Assembly: GCF_006265095.1 (NCBI RefSeq)
Contig: NZ_VCNK01000016.1
Coordinates: forward strand, 1 to 64,000
Direction of reading: 5' to 3'
Length of the DNA stretch: 64,000 nt
From: Phaeobacter sp. B1627
Lineage (GTDB): Bacteria; Pseudomonadota; Alphaproteobacteria; Rhodobacterales; Rhodobacteraceae
This document shows positions 8,664 to 17,907 of this stretch, piece by piece. The notes below the pieces were generated by a model. That model saw only the letters and a program-made list of their open reading frames with translations, ran no database searches and was not told where the DNA came from. Position 1 is the stretch's first letter. Each line of letters opens with the position of its first letter. Position numbers and translations under genes: made by a program.

Positions 8664-10495
8664 TTTCCGGCCAAAGCCTCCGCCAAAAGATCCTGCACCT
8701 CTTCGAGCTTTTGTTGCTTGTCGATCCATCCGTAATAGGTATCCAACACCCCGACCGAGCATCCGAGATATGCGGCGGCGCGCCCACGGTTACTCCAGGA
8801 TCGCGCAAGCAACAGGGTGGCGAAACCGTGCCGGAAATTGTGCGGGTACATCGGCAGGCCTATTTCAGCACTGCTGCGAATCAACCAATTGTAAAGCATG
8901 CCCCCGGACAAAGGTCGGGCCGATTGCTCCGAAACAAACAGGTGCGTGGACTGAGCGCACTCCTTCTGTTTGCAGAATTCCGGATTGGCGAAATCGAAAA
9001 GTGGTCGTGCAGTCGATATGTACCAGTCGAGCACCTCGTAGCCGCAATATTTGTCATCCCGGACATGAATAGGTGGCATCTCAATATAACCGCCTTTCAT
9101 GTCTTTCTGCGGGATCCTCAACTCAAAGATCTTCTTCTCCCCAGTTGTCTTCCGGAAGAGGTTCTGCCCAACGCCATCGCATTCGGCAGTCAAGGCACTG
9201 CCCTTGCGCAGGCCAGCACCGCGTATTTCCAGCGCCGAGAATGCCGCGCAAGTGGCATACCGCCGCACAATGCGCAGCTGCTCCTGGGTGAGAGGCTTGT
9301 CCGTCGCAAGGATGTCCTTTGCCCGATCTTGATAAAGCACGTGCTGCCTCAGGAAGGTCCGGACATCGGCGGGATTGTGAATGAGGGTCTCGCAGAAACT
9401 CCGGTTTTTTGGGGACATCTTCTCGCCTGCCGCGTGACCCTCCTGGAGGTGCTGATTCTTCTTCAGGTTCTTAAGCCATTTCTTTGTTTTAAGGCCATTG
9501 GCCTTGCCAATCTGCGCGACGATGCGGACGTAATCTGCCGCGGTTCTCAGGCCGAACCTTGCATCCGTTTCCGACAGGTCGATCCAGTGGCGGACGGTAG
9601 CGATGCGAACCCGGGTCTCGAACAGGGAGTCGAGACAATTCAGCGATCCCAGATCCACCACGCCGGTGTCCTGCGCAGCCCGGGCAAGTGCTACTAACGC
9701 AGCACAGTAGGTTCCTGCGGTCTTCTCATTGAAATTCTCAGCGCAACTCTCCGAAACATCGTCGTATGTGCTGTGGTCGTAGCGTGCCGTCTTGACCATC
9801 TCCGCGATCATCTCTCGGATAGACTCGGGAACGACGGTGCGGGCTGTAGGAATAAGAAAATCAGTGTCAAAGTCTTCCGGCAGAAATTCTGCAATCTGTG
9901 GGAAAATGCGGTGGCGCCCAAGCGCCCTGAGAGCTCTCGTGGATGCCTTGTTTTCGTGGACCGGCATTCCATCCAGGAACGCTGGCACGATGTCAGGCGT
10001 CAGATCCATCGGGTCGATGCCCGCCGCTCGTGCGCGATCAGAGAATGTTTGAACCGAGCCGACCGTCGCGGGGTGCACCGGACCGTGATCCTTTGAGAGC
10101 TCCTCCAGGAGCGCAAGGAATGGAGTCCAGCCGTCGATGCGCTCCCGCAGTGTTTTCTTCGCAGCGATCATGCCAAGGGTGGTCTTGATCCTGCGGCGGA
10201 CGACTTCGCGCCATTTGGTGTAACTGCTTGTTGATTTCCAGAATTGGCGATCAGAGCCGGGCAACGGTCCCGCACCGATTTGTTTGAGGGGCTGGAAATG
10301 GTTGTCGAACCACATCAGCAGATCACCCCCATCGCCATCAAGGGTTGAAAGGGGCTTGGCGAAGAATTCGCCGACCCGGGCGATGCGATTGCGTTCAGTT
10401 GCGTCGTCAGCCTCATCGAACACCGTCTGCATGGTTTTTGGAGCTGGCACTGCGACAGCCGTAGCTGCCTGAGAGGCACTTGAGAACAAACCCAT
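8660..10495 (-). CDS. Large tyrosine recombinase (611 aa)
   Basis: The catalytic C-terminus is clear: Arg in GAGLRKGSALTAE, Lys in IPQKDMKGG, H-x-x-R-H in YPHNFRHGFATLLLARS, and Tyr in VGVLDTYYGWID. The long N-terminal part (about 350 residues) is helical and contains a probable core-binding region. Length and position resemble the larger recombinase of Tn554-like transposons (TnpB, about 630 aa), but membership is not established. ATG 10495 has aaggaaag in front; a GTG at 10525 is the alternative. It overlaps the next recombinase gene by 4 bp, so the two are translationally coupled. Confidence 0.85.
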   Translation of the reverse strand: MGLFSSASQAATAVAVPAPKTMQTVFDEADDATERNRIARVGEFFAKPLSTLDGDGGDLLMWFDNHFQPLKQIGAGPLPGSDRQFWKSTSSYTKWREVVRRRIKTTLGMIAAKKTLRERIDGWTPFLALLEELSKDHGPVHPATVGSVQTFSDRARAAGIDPMDLTPDIVPAFLDGMPVHENKASTRALRALGRHRIFPQIAEFLPEDFDTDFLIPTARTVVPESIREMIAEMVKTARYDHSTYDDVSESCAENFNEKTAGTYCAALVALARAAQDTGVVDLGSLNCLDSLFETRVRIATVRHWIDLSETDARFGLRTAADYVRIVAQIGKANGLKTKKWLKNLKKNQHLQEGHAAGEKMSPKNRSFCETLIHNPADVRTFLRQHVLYQDRAKDILATDKPLTQEQLRIVRRYATCAAFSALEIRGAGLRKGSALTAECDGVGQNLFRKTTGEKKIFELRIPQKDMKGGYIEMPPIHVRDDKYCGYEVLDWYISTARPLFDFANPEFCKQKECAQSTHLFVSEQSARPLSGGMLYNWLIRSSAEIGLPMYPHNFRHGFATLLLARSWSNRGRAAAYLGCSVGVLDTYYGWIDKQQKLEEVQDLLAEALAGK

Positions 10496-10776
10496 TCTGC
10501 TTTCCTTCTTGAGTTGATTGGACACGGCCGCCTTTTTGGTCGGCTGCGTGATTTCTGGGGTTAGTCGGACTTAGGAACGGAAGCGGCCTTGCGGAAAACT
10601 TGCACTGCGCGCCACTGCGGCTCACTGAAGAGATTGGCCGCTTAGAGTGCAGACGAAGCGAAAATGTGCAGTCGAGTCGAATTATCCGGGAACTAAGCGA
10701 CTCCTTATGTTTCCGTCAGTTTCGCCTCGGGCGGCACCCCGTGCGGGCCATCGCCTCGGTGTGCATAAATGCCGGA

Positions 10777-11505
10777 TCAAGTGCAGGTCCGCGGAGGTTG
10801 AGCCTCGCCAGTTGCACGTGCCGCGGTATCCGCAAACAGGCCACGATGCGCCCCGCTGGTAGAGGGCCGTACAACCTCAGTGGCAGCGCGACTTCCTTTG
10901 TCGTCGGCCGGGCTGTCAGCGGCGGTGCTGCCTTCATCCAAATGAGAGGTTTCCAGCTTGTGTGCGACGTCCGAGACGATGAATCGGACGTGCCCACGGC
11001 TGATAATGCGGGCCGGAAGATTGGCTTTTTCTATCAGGATTGCGTCGATTTTGGCTTGCGGCACCTTAAGATGCCGCGCCAAGCGCGATGCTGGCAGTGC
11101 ATGTTCCGGGCGCAGGGGAAGGTCATAGAATTCATTTCTGGGGCTCGCCAACAACTGCTCGACCTGAGCCGCCAGAAAGAAATGCCTATTCGGGCCGAGC
11201 GCATAGAGGGGCGGGTATTTGTTGTTTTTTGAACGCAAAGCGTGCAACAAAACATCACTTGAAACGCCGAACCTCTCCGCGGCTTTCGCGACGCGAAGAA
11301 GACCAGTTCCAAGCATGTCAGCTTCAGCAGGATTTGATGCCGACAGGCCGAGCAGGTGCTCGTAAACTCTGAGCATTGGATATTTGCGACCGAGCGGCTG
11401 AATCCCAAATCGAGCCAAGACGGGGCCAACTTCGTTTCGCGACATCGTCGACCATTTATTCAAATCAAGAAGCGTCGCGGCGTGGAATTTTTCAAAGGGC
11501 AGCAT
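10777..11505 (-). CDS. Putative DNA-binding protein with repeated HTH segments (excisionase-like)
   Basis: This 242-aa protein has no clear family. Two segments look like winged-HTH/excisionase folds: RVAKAAERFGVSSDVLLHA followed by PNRHFFLAAQVEQLL, and LPASRLARHLKVPQAKI followed by SRGHVRFIVSDV. The last 60 residues look disordered. It is transcribed toward the two recombinases, 281 bp upstream of them. A role as directionality factor or regulator is inferred from this position. Its start has a good agga 7 nt upstream, but that site lies in a perfect hairpin. Confidence 0.6.
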   Translation of the reverse strand: MLPFEKFHAATLLDLNKWSTMSRNEVGPVLARFGIQPLGRKYPMLRVYEHLLGLSASNPAEADMLGTGLLRVAKAAERFGVSSDVLLHALRSKNNKYPPLYALGPNRHFFLAAQVEQLLASPRNEFYDLPLRPEHALPASRLARHLKVPQAKIDAILIEKANLPARIISRGHVRFIVSDVAHKLETSHLDEGSTAADSPADDKGSRAATEVVRPSTSGAHRGLFADTAARATGEAQPPRTCT

Positions 11506-11509
11506 AGAA

Positions 11510-11530
11510 ATCTCCTGTTTCGCAGGAGAT
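11510..11530 (-). promoter_or_regulatory. Hairpin covering the ribosome-binding site of the excisionase-like gene
   Basis: An 8-bp perfect stem, atctcctg (11510-11517) with caggagat (11523-11530) and a 5-nt loop, includes the aggaga ribosome-binding site of the gene that starts at 11505. It could be an operator or an RNA hairpin that limits translation. Confidence 0.5.
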
Positions 11531-12006
11531 GGTTCCGGTTTTAACCGTACGGAAATGATTTATACCCTGGCCCCCAAGCGGCCCAATTATCGCCGAAAAG
11601 GAAGGCGCTCGGGTTCAGTTCGGTGCACCGCTTTCTTCTCCAGAAATACGTTTTTTCCAACAGGATGGGCGGATTCCAGCCTTTCGCTGCAAGTGCGTGG
11701 TGGGAGTGCGTCAACAGCGAGAGCTGACATTCACATTACCGAGGAACTCAGTTTCTTTCTGCACCTCCGCAAGGCGGCTTGGAGCCCAAACTACCCGTGA
11801 CCATGCCGAAGCTTCGCTGCGGCTGCATTCGTCCGCTCAGCGTCACTACTTGCCCGCGCCGCTTGGCACGAAACGCCGACACTAAGGTGGGACTGCGGTT
11901 ATCGGCTGCGTAACCATTGATACTGGGAGCGCGGGAAGTGGAGCGATTTTGGGATTGACCAAGCCGTCGTCAGAACCCATCCTTTGCGCTGCAATCGAGG
12001 GTCTTT
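11531..12006. other. Intergenic stretch between recombinase and copper regions
   Basis: No gene is supported in these 476 bp. Short plus-strand frames have atypical composition. The right end must hold the promoter of the copper module; no clear CueR-type palindrome was found by eye. Confidence 0.4.
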
Positions 12007-12327
12007 ATGCGCCTAATCGCCGTCATCTTCCTGACCAGCCTCATTTTGTTGGCTGCCCTGCCGCAAATGTCTGCGGCAGGGCCCGCGATGCATGACTGTG
12101 CGGCCTGTCCGGAAACGATGATCTCTGCTGATCAGCAGGCCCCGGCGAACCACCACCAAGCTGACGCGCCTTGCGCAGACATGGCGACTTGCGCATCCTA
12201 TGCCCTTCTTGATACCAGTCAGCCGCTTCGGGACGATGATCTGCCACGCGTCCGTCATGCGTGGCCGGAGCCTCGAAATGGCATGACGATAAGTCTGTCT
12301 TTGGACCTCCCTCCTCCTCGCGCCTGA
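12007..12327 (+). CDS. Small secreted protein rich in His and Cys, first gene of copper module
   Basis: The protein is 106 aa. A signal peptide (MRLIAVIFLTSLILLAALPQ) is followed by a short chain with HDCAACPETM, NHHQ and CADMATCASY. These clustered Cys, His and Met residues suggest periplasmic metal binding, in keeping with its place before a multicopper oxidase. No named family was recognised. It lies 87 bp upstream of the first cytochrome gene. Confidence 0.6.
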   Translation: MRLIAVIFLTSLILLAALPQMSAAGPAMHDCAACPETMISADQQAPANHHQADAPCADMATCASYALLDTSQPLRDDDLPRVRHAWPEPRNGMTISLSLDLPPPRA

Positions 12328-12414
12328 GCCAGCTCCGGTTGAATCTGGGTCGATTTTGGTCGACCCGTCATCAGAGCGCACGGCTGCCAAAGCCGTGCAG
12401 GACAGGATACTCCC

Positions 12415-12855
12415 ATGAACAAATTCACCCTCGCCGGGGCCGCGGTTCTTGCCGTGGCGCTTGGTGCCTATGGTTTCACCCGCTTTACCCCTCAAACTGC
12501 CTCTGTAGAGGAAATCCCATCACCTGTGGAAGGCGCGCCCATGGTGTCCGTCATGCTGCCAAATACACTGTCGCCCGAGGCGACCATGGGCAAGCGGGCC
12601 TTCGATGTCGTCTGCGCCGATTGCCACGGCGAGAATGCCGCCGGGATAATGGGGTTTGCTCCGCCGCTGATCCACAAGATCTACGAGCCATCCCACCATG
12701 GCGACATGGCCCTCCAGATGGCGGTTGCGAATGGCGTGCGCGCGCATCATTGGAAATTCGGAGACATGCCGCCGCAGCCCGAGGTGACGCGTGCGGACGT
12801 GAGTTCGATCATCGCCTATATCCGCGAAGTACAGCGCGCCAATGGGATCAACTGA
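12415..12855 (+). CDS. Monohaem c-type cytochrome
   Basis: The protein is 146 aa with an N-terminal signal or anchor helix (LAGAAVLAVALGAYGF). The haem-binding motif CADCH (C-x-x-C-H) is at about residues 64-68, and a candidate axial Met lies in GDMPPQPEVT. The C-terminal helix DVSSIIAYIREVQ is typical of class I cytochromes c. Its end nearly abuts the multicopper oxidase (1 bp between stop and the next start), so the two are probably made together. It may carry electrons to or from the oxidase. Confidence 0.82.
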   Translation: MNKFTLAGAAVLAVALGAYGFTRFTPQTASVEEIPSPVEGAPMVSVMLPNTLSPEATMGKRAFDVVCADCHGENAAGIMGFAPPLIHKIYEPSHHGDMALQMAVANGVRAHHWKFGDMPPQPEVTRADVSSIIAYIREVQRANGIN

Positions 12856-12856
12856 C

Positions 12857-14236
12857 ATGAAGATGACTCGACGGCTATTCTGCGCAGGTCTTGCTTCTGC
12901 TCCATTCGCACGACCTGCCTTCGCTCAGGACATGCCCCTCCTGACAGCCATGGACGCCACGGTCCAGCTTGCCCCTGTCAGCTATCCGGCCACGCCGGTC
13001 TGGAGCTATGATGGCACAATCCCCGGCCCCGTGATCCGCGCCGCGCAAGGCAGCCGGTTGGAACGGCGGCTGTTGAATGCGCTAAAGGTTCCGACCTCGG
13101 TCCATTGGCATGGCATCCGCATCGACAACGCCATGGATGGTGTCGCGGGGCTGACCCAGGATGCGGTGCCGCCCGGCAAGAGCTTCGATTATGCTCTCGA
13201 TCTGCCCGATGCCGGAACCTATTGGTATCACGCGCACACCAATTCGATGGAACAGGTTGCGCGGGGGCTTTCCGGTGCCCTGATCATCGAAGAGGCGACA
13301 CCGCCGGATGTGGATCGGGACGAGGTACTGATGATCGACGACTGGTTGCTGGACCCCGATACGGGCCTGTTCGTCGATGATTTCGCAGCGCCGATGACGC
13401 GCAGCCACGGCGGACAGATCGGCAACCTCGTGGGCGTGAACGGGCGCTACGACTACAGGCTGCCCGCCCGGCAGAACGAGCGGCTGCGGTTGCGGCTGAT
13501 CAACTCGGCCAATGCCCAGATCTTCGGCCTGAAATTGGAGGGGCTTACCGGCTGGACCGTGGCTCTTGACGGAATGCCGCTTGCGGCACCAGAGCCGGTG
13601 ACGGACACGCTTGTGCTCGCCCCTGCACAGCGCATGGATCTGATCGTCGATGTCACCGCCGAGGAAGGGGAAACCGCAGGGCTTCTCTTTGCCGCGGCAG
13701 ATGATACCTGGCGCGTACTGGCTGAAGTCTCTGTCGAAGGACGTGCCGCGTCAGTGCCGCGCGGTGCGCCCCAGCCCCTGCCGCGCAATCCGCGGATGGA
13801 GGTTGTGGGCGTCGACGCCGCGCCTGTCCTCGACATGCCGTTGCAAGGCGGTGCGATGCGCGGCATGGAGGGTGCGACCTTCGACGGACAAAAGATGGGC
13901 TGGCAGGAGCTGGTCCAGAATGGCCAGTTCTGGGCCTTGGCCGGACAGGTCGGGATGGGAAAGACGCCCTTTGCCACCCTGTCGCGTGGGGAGACAGCCC
14001 GCATCCGCATGACCAATGACACGATCTTCCCGCACGCGATGCACCTTCACGGTATGCATTTCAGGGCGCGCAAGGAAGACGGAGCGCTTGGTCCGATGCG
14101 GGACACGGTGCTGGTAATGCCGAACGAGACGACGGAAATCGCCTTCGTCGCGGATAATCCAGGAAAGTGGCTGCTGCATTGTCACATGTTGGGTCACGCC
14201 GCTTCCGGCATGACGAACTGGATCATGGTCACATGA
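12857..14236 (+). CDS. Multicopper oxidase (CopA/CueO-like)
   Basis: This 459-aa protein has a twin-arginine signal (MTRRLFCAGLASA) for folded export. All four copper-ligand clusters are visible: SVHWHG, YWYHAHT, HAMHLHGMHF and LLHCHMLGHAASGM, the last holding the type 1 copper ligands. This fits a periplasmic three-domain oxidase that oxidises Cu(I) and protects the cell from copper. ATG 12857 is chosen over 12842, which overlaps the cytochrome gene. Its stop overlaps the next cytochrome start (atga). The Met-rich segment common in CueO is absent. Confidence 0.9.
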   Translation: MKMTRRLFCAGLASAPFARPAFAQDMPLLTAMDATVQLAPVSYPATPVWSYDGTIPGPVIRAAQGSRLERRLLNALKVPTSVHWHGIRIDNAMDGVAGLTQDAVPPGKSFDYALDLPDAGTYWYHAHTNSMEQVARGLSGALIIEEATPPDVDRDEVLMIDDWLLDPDTGLFVDDFAAPMTRSHGGQIGNLVGVNGRYDYRLPARQNERLRLRLINSANAQIFGLKLEGLTGWTVALDGMPLAAPEPVTDTLVLAPAQRMDLIVDVTAEEGETAGLLFAAADDTWRVLAEVSVEGRAASVPRGAPQPLPRNPRMEVVGVDAAPVLDMPLQGGAMRGMEGATFDGQKMGWQELVQNGQFWALAGQVGMGKTPFATLSRGETARIRMTNDTIFPHAMHLHGMHFRARKEDGALGPMRDTVLVMPNETTEIAFVADNPGKWLLHCHMLGHAASGMTNWIMVT

Positions 14237-14637
14237 AGGACCTGATCGCACTTGCAGCAACTCTTGCAAGCTGCGCGCAGGCCATCGCAGCAGAGGAAGC
14301 CATGGATGGCGCAGCTCTGTATCAGCAGAACTGCGCATCCTGCCACGGGACGGAGCTTCAGGGGCAACCGAACTGGCGTAGCCCCGGTCCCGACGGCCGC
14401 CTGCCTGCGCCACCCCATGATGCAACGGGCCACACCTGGCATCATGGCGACGACATCCTGTTCCGCAACACGCGGGACGGAACTGCCGCCGTGGTCGGCG
14501 GGGGCTATGAAAGTAACATGCCCGGCTTTGGCGACAGCCTGAGGGATGCGGAAATTCGAGCGATCCTCGATTACATCAAATCCACCTGGCCCGAGCGCGA
14601 ACGCGCCTATCAACGTGAAAGAACCCGGCAGGAATAG
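14233..14637 (+). CDS. Second monohaem c-type cytochrome
   Basis: The protein is 134 aa with a signal peptide (MKDLIALAATLASCAQAIAA). The haem site CASCH lies in YQQNCASCHGTELQG, and a candidate axial Met lies in SNMPGF. The C-terminal helix ILDYIKSTWPERER is typical of small class I cytochromes. It overlaps the multicopper oxidase stop by 4 bp. With the cytochrome upstream, the oxidase is flanked on both sides by electron carriers. Confidence 0.85.
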   Translation: MKDLIALAATLASCAQAIAAEEAMDGAALYQQNCASCHGTELQGQPNWRSPGPDGRLPAPPHDATGHTWHHGDDILFRNTRDGTAAVVGGGYESNMPGFGDSLRDAEIRAILDYIKSTWPERERAYQRERTRQE

Positions 14638-14714
14638 GCTGAAAAAAATCAACTGTTAGGGAACATCCACCCACTGGAAGGTTGTTATTCCCTTAAACGC
14701 ACTCGGAGGTGACG

Positions 14715-15539
14715 ATGGCCTATTCCCGCTTTTTCCTGATGATTGCCGTATCTACGATCCTGATGTTCGGGTTGATGTACCTGAACACGTATCTGGTCAG
14801 CCATATCTTCTGGTCGGAAACACGCGCCTATATGGCAATCGTCATGGGGGCGGTCATGGCCTTCGTCATGCTGGCCTTCATGCTTGGCATGTACAAGAAC
14901 CGCACGCTCAACATCGCGATCTTTGTGGGCTCCATCATCGTTTTCGCAGGGGCGCTCTGGTTGGTGCGCAGTCAGGTGACGGTGCAGGACCGCGCCTACA
15001 TGCGGGCGATGATCCCGCACCATTCAATCGCCATCATGACGTCGTCCCGTGCGGAAATCACCGATCCCAGGGTGCGCACCCTGGCGGATGACATCATCTA
15101 CGCCCAAGACAAGGAAATCGCGGAGATGCGCTATCTGATCGCGGACATATCGGCGAATGGAGAAGCGACCCCCGCCGGGGATGAACAAGCAGCCGAGCTG
15201 AAATCTGCACAGGACGCCCTGATCAGCGAGGTCGTCTCCAAGGTCGACCCAGAGTTCCTGACACAGGCAGATATCGCCCAGGTCTTCCCGGACGGAGCCG
15301 CGTGCAGCTTCACCTATACTGAGGCAAGCCCGCCCGTGTTCGTGTCCGGCAACGACACTGCTCTGGTCAAGATCAGCGGTGATCTGGTCCGCCTCGACGC
15401 CGAGGGAGAAAGCTTCGCTGCTGATCCTATCACGGTCCAGGTGCGCGAAACGGAAGATGACAGCCTTCAGGATTTCGTTATCAGCGCGGGCCCTGACTAC
15501 GAGGCCGGTTTCCGCGGCCAGCATAACTGCACGAATTGA
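14715..15539 (+). CDS. DUF305-domain membrane protein
   Basis: The protein is 274 aa. Three N-terminal membrane helices (about residues 5-95) are followed by a DUF305 signature, DRAYMRAMIPHHSIAIM. His pairs of this type occur in proteins of copper-resistance clusters. An extra domain of about 100 residues follows with no recognised family, ending RGQHNCTN. ATG 14715 has ggaggtg just upstream and is preferred over GTG 14709. It belongs to the copper module by position. Confidence 0.8.
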   Translation: MAYSRFFLMIAVSTILMFGLMYLNTYLVSHIFWSETRAYMAIVMGAVMAFVMLAFMLGMYKNRTLNIAIFVGSIIVFAGALWLVRSQVTVQDRAYMRAMIPHHSIAIMTSSRAEITDPRVRTLADDIIYAQDKEIAEMRYLIADISANGEATPAGDEQAAELKSAQDALISEVVSKVDPEFLTQADIAQVFPDGAACSFTYTEASPPVFVSGNDTALVKISGDLVRLDAEGESFAADPITVQVRETEDDSLQDFVISAGPDYEAGFRGQHNCTN

Positions 15540-15550
15540 GAGAGCCCGTC

Positions 15551-15964
15551 ATGGCAAAGGATACCACGAAAACCGCCGTCCTCTATCGCATGGTCATGCC
15601 CGAGCATACCTGCCCCTTTGGTCTGAAGTCCAAAAATCTGCTGGAGCGCAACGGCTACGTCGTCGAAGACCATCACCTGAAGACCAAAGACGAGACCGAA
15701 GCGTTCAAGCGCGGGTGCCCGGACATAGGCCCTGAGGGCCTCGTGTCGCGAATGTCCACCATCACAACAAGTGCAAGAGATCAGGGCATCCCCAAGGTCC
15801 AGGAGCTGATATCCGAGCGCAAGGAACGCCTCCTTTGCCGCAGCGGCCAAGTGATCAAAGTGATGCTGCCATTGCATGACCGAAATACATGCGATTTCCC
15901 TACCTTGCTGATACGGGTGTCGGTCCACCCAGAGATGGACAAACGGCACCCGAAATTTCTGTAG
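15551..15964 (+). pseudogene. Glutaredoxin-like gene broken after its N-terminal half
   Basis: The first 55 or so residues match the glutaredoxin family found near copper modules in this group: LYRMVMPEHTCPFGLKSK, then LLERNGYVVEDHHL. The active site appears as C-P-F-G. After DETEAFK (near 15712) similarity stops. The cis-Pro segment (TTPQTF in relatives) and the C-terminal helix are missing, replaced by 80 unrelated residues. The likely cause is insertion or deletion, so the product is probably inactive. Confidence 0.6.
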
Positions 15965-16067
15965 AAGCCACATTGAGATGTCGCAGATATCTTGTTGGAG
16001 AGAGTCGCCCTCGTCGGGGTCGGGACCCCGACGACGAGCGTGTTGCAACTGACAGCCCGAGACGGTG

Positions 16068-16415
16068 TCAGTCGGCATTGCAGAACCGCGCATGTAGTTC
16101 ACTGATCCGGGCACCATGCCAGCGCAGGGCACCAGACGCGTCAAAACCACGATCCCGCGCGGCAGCATCTGCAGCTTGCGATGTCTGCTTCGCCAGAAAT
16201 GTTTCGATCTCCTGAAGAGCTGTCCTAATCATCTTGGCATCCGGGTGCTGGTTCCCGAAGATGCCATGAAGATCGCAAAGCGCATCAAAGCCCGAAGGCG
16301 CGTCGAAAGCGTCGAACAGATTGCACAGGGCAGCGCCATGACGGCGCAGATGCTGCTCCGTATCTGCGATCCGGTCATATGCGGCCTGTGCGATGTTTTC
16401 ATTAGTGGTGTCCAT
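16068..16415 (-). CDS. Small hypothetical protein (115 aa)
   Basis: The gene starts MDTTNENIAQAAYDRIADT with a strong aggagg upstream. The product is helical and acidic with no membrane segment. No function was recognised. It forms a minus-strand pair with the gene at 16666-17061, and both have very strong ribosome-binding sites. Such short genes are common on mobile elements and plasmids of this group. Confidence 0.6.
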   Translation of the reverse strand: MDTTNENIAQAAYDRIADTEQHLRRHGAALCNLFDAFDAPSGFDALCDLHGIFGNQHPDAKMIRTALQEIETFLAKQTSQAADAAARDRGFDASGALRWHGARISELHARFCNAD

Positions 16416-16665
16416 GTGGGACCTCCTGTTCATGTGGTTGGATTGTTTTGGGTGGGTGCCATTCTGCGGCGTCACGAAATCCGGCATGAGAGGAGGTGGT
16501 TGGTTTGCCGATGTGCTCCTTGTGTTTGGATCGGAAGGGGGCTTTTGCTGGTACCAATGACATTGGTCGTTTTGCGAATCCACGAAGAAGAAAAATGCGC
16601 GTGCTCAAACCTTTCTTGCGAGACCCCCACGCCGTCGCCAAGGTGACGAGGCGCGGGGAGATACA

Positions 16666-17061
16666 TCACGCTGCTTGACCGGGATCGGATTTGAACACCC
16701 CTGCATCCTGGAGGGCCTGTTCCAAGCCATCCGCGAGGAGGCAGATTTCCGGAACAATCGGATCGTCGGGTTCGAGCAGTGCAAAACCCGAGTCATCGCC
16801 CCAATCGTCATTGTAAGCGTATTCGAGGAACAGAAGGTTCCGCAGCTCAAGCAATTGACGGCGCAGACGACGGGTAAATGGCCTGTGGTGGCTCAGCGCC
16901 TCGCGAACCGCATTGATGAGCCGCGCGCCGCGCCGCCCACCGAGCAGCACAGCGGCGTGGCCGAGGGCTTCATCGTTGTCTTGGAAATACGCCCGAAACG
17001 CGTGTTCGCTTCCTTGGCATTTGGTGAGCTTTGGGTCGGGGATGATCTTGTTGTAGTACAT
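16666..17061 (-). CDS. Small hypothetical protein (131 aa)
   Basis: The start MYYNKIIPDPKLTKCQG has aggagg immediately upstream. The centre is Arg-rich and helical (GGRRGARLINAVREAL, FTRRLRRQLLELRNLL) and the C-terminus is acidic. No family was recognised. It precedes the 115-aa gene on the same strand with a 250-bp gap, so both may share a promoter. Confidence 0.6.
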   Translation of the reverse strand: MYYNKIIPDPKLTKCQGSEHAFRAYFQDNDEALGHAAVLLGGRRGARLINAVREALSHHRPFTRRLRRQLLELRNLLFLEYAYNDDWGDDSGFALLEPDDPIVPEICLLADGLEQALQDAGVFKSDPGQAA

Positions 17062-17840
17062 GGTGCCTCCTGTTGAAAAAAGTTGCCAGGTTTCGTCCCG
17101 GCGGTCAGGATGTTTTGGAGGTTCATGTGATCGTCATCTGCTGAGTTGCGCGCCTCACTCTGAGGGCGCGAAAATCAGTCGATGGCGGTGTCTGTCAATT
17201 TTCTCTTCATTGCGTATCGTCCTTCTTGATGGCTTCTGGATAAGAGATTGGCCAAAATTCCCATGACGAAGAAGTTTTTGAAAAAAATTGGAAACTCACT
17301 TTCCCTGAGACGATTCTACTGCCGTCTAAGACCATCAGGATGCAGTGTGCCGACCAATACGATCCGCACGGTTCACTTGTGCACCTTTAGGAGAATTGTC
17401 GTTCGGGGGGCACTTGGAGGGTCTGCCTTTTACAAGGGACGGCGTGTTCGGAGGGCATAGCGCGTTTCGGTCTAAAAAATGTTTCCGTATCGGACCAAAC
17501 GTATTCATCTACTCTTCAAGATCGATGTGAAGCATTTCGCAGCGGTCTCGGGAAAATCTCTTGCATGCAGAAAGGAGGCGTTAGGTTTGATGGCCGGCAC
17601 CGGCCAAGCAAAAGCAAGATTCTCAAAGATCATCGCTAAAAGCAGCGCGCTGCGGGATTTGATCAGTCCCACACGCGATGATCGACAGGCGCAAATCGCC
17701 TGATCTTGAACCCCGAGACTCTATGTGCCCGCGCACGTCTTTCCCAGAAAGCTGACCATGGCAGCTTTCGATACCCAAATCATCTCAAAGGAGAAGGGCC
17801 TAAAGTTCAAATTATCCTGTTTGTCTGACGTCAGCGCTTA
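17062..17840. other. Non-coding or decayed stretch
   Basis: No convincing gene was seen in these 779 bp. The frames are short and AT-richer than their surroundings, with unusual residue composition. The stretch ends at the left inverted repeat of a decayed IS3 element. Confidence 0.4.
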
Positions 17841-17907
17841 TGGGTCCAAATAGGGCGGTTTGCTAAGAGAGGGTTTGTTGCTCATCGTAGCCACTAAGGA
17901 GTGGGCG

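Noticed and set aside
8609-9697. 362-codon plus-strand frame
   Set aside because: It lies opposite the 611-aa recombinase, which has full catalytic motifs; this is its antisense shadow.
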